From NCBI GenBank assembly GCA_963770635.1, contig CAVYQI010000006.1, positions 558,001 to 622,000 of the forward strand: 64,000 nucleotides of DNA, read 5' to 3'. The notes under the pieces are model-generated. The model was not told the DNA's origin. It made no database searches and was given only the letters and a program-made list of their open reading frames with translations. Below are positions 63,580 through 64,000 of this stretch, piece after piece (positions within the stretch are counted from its first letter, which is position 1; each line of letters begins with the position of its first letter). Made by a program: the position numbers and the translations under genes. Source of the DNA: DASZIT01 sp963770635 (GTDB lineage Bacteria; Actinomycetota; Acidimicrobiia; Acidimicrobiales; RAAP-2).

Positions 63580-64000
63580 TCAGTTGTTTCCTTTCGGGTG
63601 AGACGCAGAACTTGTGTGAGACAGAGAACTTGTGAGCGAAGGTTCGCCGGCATCGTTGCCGGCGGCAGAGAAGGCCAGCGGGTCGAGGTTGTCGATGAGG
63701 CGCACCCCGCCGACGGTGGCGGCGATGATGAGCCGGATGGACCCGTCCGGTCGGATCGAGTTGGCCTGGCGGAGGTCGTCGGCCTGCACCACCGCGGCGT
63801 AGTCGAGTTCGACGGTCGGCTCGGCGGCCACCGTCTCCACCATGGTGGCTTCGATCTCGATGGCGTCGGCCACACCCTCGACGACCTGAGCCGCCCCGGC
63901 CCGCAAGGCACGGGACAGCGCCAAAGCCGCCCGGCGTTGTTCGGGGGACAAGCGGACGTTCCGGCTGGACAAGGCCAGGCCGTCGTCGTCCCGCACCGTC
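63580..64000 (-). CDS. panC: Pantothenate synthetase, C-terminal part (runs off the right edge)
   Basis: The visible 139 residues are the C-terminal domain of PanC, which joins pantoate and beta-alanine. TVRDDDGLALSSRNVRLS and the later LDYAAVVQADDL, LIIAATVGGVRLIDN are diagnostic. The last 20-odd residues (SLTSSLSHTSSASHPKG) are a non-conserved tail, encoded by an imperfect repeat containing AGAACTTGTG twice. The N-terminal ATP-binding half lies beyond base 64000. Confidence 0.95.
   Translation of the reverse strand, partial: TVRDDDGLALSSRNVRLSPEQRRAALALSRALRAGAAQVVEGVADAIEIEATMVETVAAEPTVELDYAAVVQADDLRQANSIRPDGSIRLIIAATVGGVRLIDNLDPLAFSAAGNDAGEPSLTSSLSHTSSASHPKGNN

Noticed and set aside
63189..63911. 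Upstream extension of nadB into panD/panC
   Set aside because: The extension is an out-of-frame reading of panD and panC. The GTG at 63188 overlapping the panD stop is the natural start.

Overview
This is a gene-dense, roughly 70% G+C stretch of an actinobacterial chromosome (Actinomycetota; the lineage looks closer to Acidimicrobiia-type free-living bacteria than to mycobacteria or streptomycetes, but that is inference). Supporting signs are HemQ-type haem synthesis, EgtB/EgtD, glucosyl-3-phosphoglycerate synthase, the carD-ispD-ispF-rlmB and radA-disA neighbourhoods, a CIRCE-controlled groEL, many GTG starts and many 4-base ATGA/GTGA stop-start overlaps.

Layout. 1-4.4 kb: sulfatase fragment, then a TetR-P450-ferredoxin-VOC-enoyl-CoA hydratase catabolic operon and tRNA-Ser. 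4.5-10.2 kb: pheA, larB-larC (nickel-pincer cofactor), a DUF222/HNH protein and an LpdA-like flavoprotein. 10.3-16.9 kb: FKBP lipoprotein, a decayed patch with a tRNA-like fragment, small enzymes, then hemQ-larE-NIL, which completes a LarB/C/E set without LarA. 16.9-20.7 kb: groEL with CIRCE, and a SAM riboswitch controlling a threonine-synthase-like PLP enzyme, a MoaD/ThiS-like sulfur carrier and a 45-residue ORF. 20.7-29.8 kb: gpgS, two TetR-regulated units (flavin monooxygenase; MFS pump) with visible operators, a vapBC relic, otsA/otsB, a LytR_C protein and tRNA-Thr. 29.9-34.9 kb: membrane proteins and egtB-egtD. 35.1-40.5 kb: a molybdenum operon (DUF6457-mobA-moeA-fdhD-YdeP/FdhF-like). 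40.6-46.7 kb: thiolase, sulfite-oxidase-like molybdoenzyme with its flavin reductase, assorted enzymes and a secreted lipase. 46.7-52.1 kb: rlmB, ispF, ispD, carD, disA, radA. 52.1-55.4 kb: a second DUF222/HNH gene beside a complete IS30-family element (1257 bp, 3-bp target duplication), then about 400 bp of non-coding DNA with two 12-bp-period repeat arrays. 55.4-64 kb: clpC, a polyprenyl diphosphate synthase, and the panC-panD-nadB-nadC and coaX cofactor genes.

About ten single-base frameshifts break otherwise well-conserved genes (P450, hemQ, egtB, the FdhF-like gene, three in the sulfite-oxidase-like gene, its reductase, the IS30 transposase, vapB). Most sit in short G/C runs and four lie within about 0.8 kb, so consensus-sequence error is at least as likely as real decay. 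Those genes are reported over their full conserved extent.

The most interesting unit is the SAM-riboswitch operon. A threonine-synthase homologue under SAM control and overlapping a sulfur-carrier gene fits sulfur transfer into homocysteine/methionine better than plain threonine synthesis. This is a hypothesis, not a demonstrated function.
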